NCBI GenBank assembly: GCA_012295275.1 | Contig: CM022670.1 | Location: forward strand, 31,497,438 to 31,561,437 | Length of the DNA stretch: 64,000 bases | Source: Chrysomallon squamiferum | Taxonomy: Eukaryota; Mollusca; Gastropoda; Neomphalida; Peltospiridae | Reading direction: 5' to 3' | In this document: positions 59,416-64,000 of the stretch, piece after piece | Layout: the number at the start of each line of letters is the position of its first letter | How positions within the stretch are numbered: the stretch's first letter is position 1 | Made by a program: the position numbers and the translations under genes | The notes under the pieces: generated by a model | Databases searched by the model: none | What the model saw: the letters and a program-made list of their open reading frames with translations, nothing else | Told to the model about the DNA's origin: nothing

Positions 59416-62400
59416 ATGTTAATTACTCTAAAAACATTACAACAGCAAACCTTTAAGGTTGAAGTTGAAGGAGATTCTTTGGTAAGCATGTTCCAGACAT
59501 TTATTTTCATCTGTAATGTTCTGCATCTTGTGACTCGTACAAAACTAATACATTCTGGCAACTCATTACTCCTTAGGTCGACATGTTCCATTTTTAACGA
59601 AGTATATTTCAGGTTATAAACATTTGCTGTTTCACAATATATGGTTTAATGCTGATCAGAATTTGATGTTACGGAAAATATTAAAATACCATTTTAACAA
59701 GTAAACAAGGCATTTAATGATTTATAATTTTATAGAAACACCCATGAACCAATAAACTTGTAGGTTACACCTAGACTTTGACAGTTACCCCAGCATTTTG
59801 CAATGATTTTTTTTCCCTCTACAAACATAGGAATAACGAGATTATATAAATGTTAATTGTTATCAAGATGCTTTCTTTTTACTTTTTTTTTTTTCTTTTT
59901 TTTTTTTTCAACACCTTTAAGTTTTATTTTGTTGGGACCAATACTAGATCAGCCGTATATATTTTATTAGTTATCTTCCTGATGTTATTAAAACAATAGA
60001 GTAAAATAAAAATTAGACAGAACAATGTCATTTTGACATAGTAAATGTTTTGAATCACACCTTGTAAGTTCATTTATTTATTTTTGTGCTGGGGATAGTT
60101 TGTTAGCTTTTAAAAAACTGAAAAGAAAAATGTAATGCATTTGTTTGAAAGAGACTGATGTTACTGATATAAATTTAAAGAATTTAAATACATATTCTAT
60201 TAGCCACAGCGAAGTATGAAGTATATTATATAATGATATGTTTGTCAGCTGACCACAAAATAAAAATTATCTGAACATTTGATGTGACTTTAATTAGAGT
60301 ATAACTTTGGCTAATTATTTTAAATTATTTTGGTTTCAGGTGAAAGAACTGAAAGAAAAAGTTGAACAGCAGAAAGGCAAAGATTTCCCTGCAGCTGGTC
60401 AGAAGCTTATATATGCTGGTAAGTTTGAATCATTATATTTATTTTTATAGCCTGTGAAGTACTTGTAATTTAAAAAAAACAAAAAAGTTAAAAACTGCAG
60501 TTCCTTGCATATTATTGATAATGTAAGATTACTTACTATCTGCAATTTTATTTCTTGACAGATTATTGAGATGAAGTTAGTTTTAAAAGTGGATTCTACT
60601 GATCAGGTTTCAAAGTTAATAAGTTTATCCATTTTTTTTGTTGTGTTTTTTTGTTTTTGTTTAATACTTTATTTTATGTTTTTTCTTAAGGTGTCTTCTT
60701 TTGTTTGTTGTATTTTTAAATATTCATTAATTTCATTGGTTTATAAACTTCAGGTAAAATTTTGGAAGATGAAAAGAAAATAGATGACTACAAAATAGAG
60801 GAAAAGAATTTTGTTGTCGTTATGGTAACAAAGGTAAGTGTTTAAATATGACATTAATTCATTATTTGTAATTAATTCTGTTTATATGTATAATTGAATT
60901 TAACGTATCAACAATAAAATTATTATCATCAATTATTTATCATTAAGCTGTATCTAGAACTTACTAACAAACATAGAAATAATTTGTTTTATGTTTTTTC
61001 AAGGTTTATATACCCATAAATTAAGAAGTGAATAAGACACTAATAAATAACCATTTTGTTAAAATGCCCAAAGGTATTTTAGTGAACAGTCATTTAATTG
61101 TGATAAGTTGAAGAAAAACATTTTTTTTTTTACATGTACATTTAAAGATCAGACAACATCTTTATTTAATCATTAATTAAATGTTTTGATTAAATGTCAT
61201 CATCACTTAATTCTTAATTTCAGCCAAAGCCACAAGCAGCTGCTGCCAAGCCACCTGACAGTGCAGCAAATACTGAAACTCCAACAGCCATGCAGACTAC
61301 TCCTGCTGAAAGAGTTCCAGAACCAAATCCACCACAGATGGAAGAAGAAAAAACAGATGAACCAAAGACAGAAGAAACAAAATCTGATGTTGCCCAAGCT
61401 AGGTAAATCTTATCTTTGTTTTTATTTTACTAATGTTTGAACTGAACTGAACTGAACTGAACTTTATTTACACTCAAGCAGTAGTCTGTGGCACATGAGG
61501 ATACACTCATGTATGCATATACATTTCTTGCAGTTATTGATTATTACGCTAATAAGAAATAACTTAATTACTTAGATAATCCGGTAATATTTATTTTTAA
61601 CAGACAAATCCAAAATTTGTGCACTTTTAACAATAGCAATTGTCCGTAAATTAGATGGATCTTGGATTGTTTGTAAATTTCGTAAGGAATAACCTAAATA
61701 GTGAGAGGCTGTTCTATATAAACTATAGATTTTATCTTGAATTATGGTCAGATTTAAAGGTAGGGTGCTGTGATTCCTGTCCAGTCATTTAAAAATAACT
61801 TTAAACAAAACCTATTTTGACTGCCAGTTGAATACATAAAACTGGTTAATTGGCACTAGTAATAAATAAAGAATCAGATACGCTAATCAGGGTTGTCTGA
61901 ATAGTTGTAATGTTACAATAGCTGTTGTATGTGTGTGTTATATTTCATGGAAAACATTGAAATAAATATATTTATATGCAATATGCTACTTGATAATCAT
62001 AAACATTGTAACAGCTTGCTTTTTACTACATCATATGTAATTTAAAATTAAAATTTTAAAAAAGAAGTTAAGTACGTCATTTGTGGTTTTGAAGTATGTT
62101 TGTTATTCTTTACATAACCATGTTTCAGAACATTTATTTCTGATATGTCATTAATCAAATATAATCCATGCAAAAACTAAAAACATTTAAATTAGATATT
62201 GGTGTGCAATTAGATATGTCAAAATAATAACTTTTGTTTCATTTGCACTGTAATAATAGTAATAGATTTTTATGAATAATCAGTTTTTTTCAGAGATTTA
62301 CTCACAATTTTTCAAAATATAAAAATGTTTGATTCCAGTGCTCCAGCAGCTCAGAATACAGGTACAGCTATTACTATGGCTACAGACACAACACAAGCCA

Positions 62401-64000
62401 GTTCTTCTCAATCAGCCATTCAGTCCGCAGAGAGCACATTGGTTACAGGGCAGGAATATGAAAACATGTTAACAGAGATGATGAGTATGGGCTTTGAACG
62501 TGAACAAGTGGTGCAAGCACTGAGAGCCAGTTTTAACAATCCTGACCGAGCTGTAGAGTATCTTCTTAGTGTAAGTTGAATACTAAATGAACATAAACCT
62601 GATCTATTTCAGCAGGTAAAAGAAACAAAAAACAAACCCCAACATTTCACAAAACAATGAAATATATTCTTAAAGCTGACATACTTTAAAATAGTGAGAT
62701 ATCCAGAAATAAATTATTTAATTAATCTTCTTGTTTATTTGTTTATTATTATTATTATTATTTTACATATAACAGGGTAATATTCCTGCAGAGGAGCCTG
62801 CATCTGCCATGCCAGCAGTTCCTTCATCTCAGTCTGCATCGTCACTGACTTCACAAAGTACTCCTACATCAGCTACAGGTTCAGGTACAGGCATTGAAGC
62901 AGGAGCTGGGACAGGGGCAGCTGTTACTCCAAGAGAGACTGGACTGGCTGCTGGAACAGAATCAGTGTCTCCAGCTGCAGGACTTGGTTTGGGAACTGGA
63001 CCTACACAACCATCTGCTGGTTTGTAACTGTTTATTATTCTAATTTGTTTACAGTGATAAAATGGATACTTAATTCTTTTTTTTCCTGTATTTTATTTTA
63101 ATTTTAATTTTTTTAATTTACAGAATTCTCAGTGCTAAGGTTCAGAATGCTAGTTTATAATGTTGTTTCTTATTTTAATTACTGGACACTGATAAAATGT
63201 TTATTTAAATTTTCGTCTTTTTCTCTTGCATAGAACTGTCTGCATACATAAAAAAGCAGAATTTTGTTCATGCTTGAATAAAGTACTGGCACAACACCAG
63301 TAGACAAAAATCCTAATTTGTTTTATACATTCTTATATATGTAACTTGTAGTAAGTCTCTGGTATTTACTAAATGTGTTTTTGTCTGCATGTATAATATG
63401 TGTTGATCCTGGGTCCATTTACATATTGTACATTATTTTATTTTATTTCATTATATTTATTTGTCAATTTACAAGTAATAATGCTTTGTTTTTTGTTCAC
63501 TGCAGGTGAAAATCCATTAGCATTTTTAAGAAACCAGCCACATTTTCAGAGGATGCGGCAAGTAATACAGGAAAATCCTCAGGTTTTGCCTGCTCTTTTA
63601 CAGCAGATAGGGCAGCAGAATCCACAACTTTTATCTGTAAGTGAAAGTCTAATAAAATATTATTTATGCTCAAGATTATGAGTAAAGGAATGTTCTGCAT
63701 TTTAAACAAATTTATCTATCTTCAGTATTTCAATATATTTTTTAAAAAGTTTAAAATAAGTTTACTCCGTTAGTTTATAATCTCTTCTTTTTTAGCTTTT
63801 AAGCACTATTATGTATTTCATTGCATTTTATGACATGCACATTTTCAGTTAATTAGTCAGAATCAAGAAAGATTTGTACAGATGTTGAATGATCCATTGG
63901 AGGATGCACCAGAAGTACCACAGCAGGGTGCTGGAGGGGGACCCCCAATGGGAGCAGGAGGTTACATTCAAGTGACACCACAAGAGAAGGAAGCTATTGA
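59416..64000 (+). CDS. RAD23B: RAD23 ubiquitin receptor / XPC partner, C-terminus beyond window
   Basis: Shuttles ubiquitinated proteins to the proteasome and stabilises XPC in nucleotide excision repair. Exons: 59416-59481, 60340-60418, 60754-60833, 61224-61403, 62339-62570, 62776-63019, 63506-63636, 63849-64000 (cut by the window). Seen: N-terminal ubiquitin-like domain from [20 protein letters not shown] to VVVMVTK (1-75); Pro/Ala/Thr/Glu-rich linker; UBA1 ([17 protein letters not shown] then [16 protein letters not shown]); Gly/Ala/Thr linker; XPC-binding domain ([35 protein letters not shown]); and the start of UBA2 ([13 protein letters not shown]). UBA2 itself is off the right edge. Odd: exon 4 is 180 nt but must leave phase 2 for exon 5. 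An A5 run at 61379-61383 carries one base more than the frame allows and gives an early TGA, so it is probably an assembly error. RAD23A versus RAD23B is not separable in an invertebrate. Confidence 0.96.
61439..61760 (-). mobile_element. Retroelement 3'-end remnant in RAD23 intron
   Basis: (GAACT)5 at 61439-61463 followed by TTTATTTACACTCAAG. On the minus strand this is a transcript-like 3' end: AATAAA then (GTTCA)n. Upstream of it on the minus strand an open stretch of about 60 codons ends at 61574 ([20 protein letters not shown] within it), with an in-frame TGA further up. A microsatellite tail after AATAAA is typical of several non-LTR retrotransposons. The protein fragment is not one I can name. 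Confidence 0.4.

Overview
The window is nuclear DNA of an animal. Genes are split into many small exons with GT-AG introns, base composition is strongly AT-rich (roughly 70-75% by eye, not computed), and microsatellites and relics of DNA transposons lie in introns and between genes. The six proteins resemble their human orthologues closely (VCP, LEPROTL1 and ACSS2 most of all), so this is a slowly evolving lineage. A lophotrochozoan such as a mollusc is my best guess. It rests mainly on the repeat types, for example a retroelement-like tail of (GAACT)n beside a TTTATT sequence, and is not firm.

Layout, left to right, with strands strictly alternating: VCP/p97 AAA-ATPase (minus, its last ~119 codons beyond the left edge, start codon at 9026); LEPROTL1/Vps55-like membrane protein (plus, 9960-15869); cytosolic acetyl-CoA synthetase ACSS2 (minus, 21148-34752, 16 coding exons plus one extra alternative exon, 690 aa); DNAJC14-like ER J-protein (plus, 38769-45548, 941 aa); tRNA 2'-O-methyltransferase TRMT13 (minus, 49868-58469, 464 aa); RAD23 (plus, 59416 to beyond the right edge). 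VCP/LEPROTL1 and TRMT13/RAD23 are head-to-head pairs with 0.93-0.95 kb between start codons, consistent with bidirectional promoters. ACSS2/DNAJC14 are head-to-head across 4 kb that carries transposon relics and a broken inverted copy of part of DNAJC14. LEPROTL1/ACSS2 and DNAJC14/TRMT13 are tail-to-tail.

By family knowledge, VCP and RAD23 act in the same ubiquitin-proteasome/ERAD pathway, DNAJC14 is an ER-membrane co-chaperone, and LEPROTL1 works in endosome-to-vacuole/lysosome sorting. ACSS2 makes acetyl-CoA from acetate and TRMT13 methylates tRNA at position 4. I infer no operon-like relationship.

The most notable observation is a pair of homologous 73-nt exons in tandem in ACSS2 (31278-31350 and 29963-30035). 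They have identical length and splice phases, and including both or neither breaks the frame, so they look like obligatory mutually exclusive exons swapping a 24-residue segment of acetyl-CoA synthetase. Other points: a (TG)22-(TA)n tract in place of a pyrimidine tract at an ACSS2 3' splice site; an inverted ~124-bp copy of DNAJC14 coding sequence upstream of that gene; a 45-residue tandem duplication in DNAJC14; two terminal-inverted-repeat element families; a direct duplication in the LEPROTL1 intron whose two copies differ largely by one-directional CpG loss; and two one-base frame breaks next to homopolymers (LEPROTL1, RAD23) that look like assembly errors.
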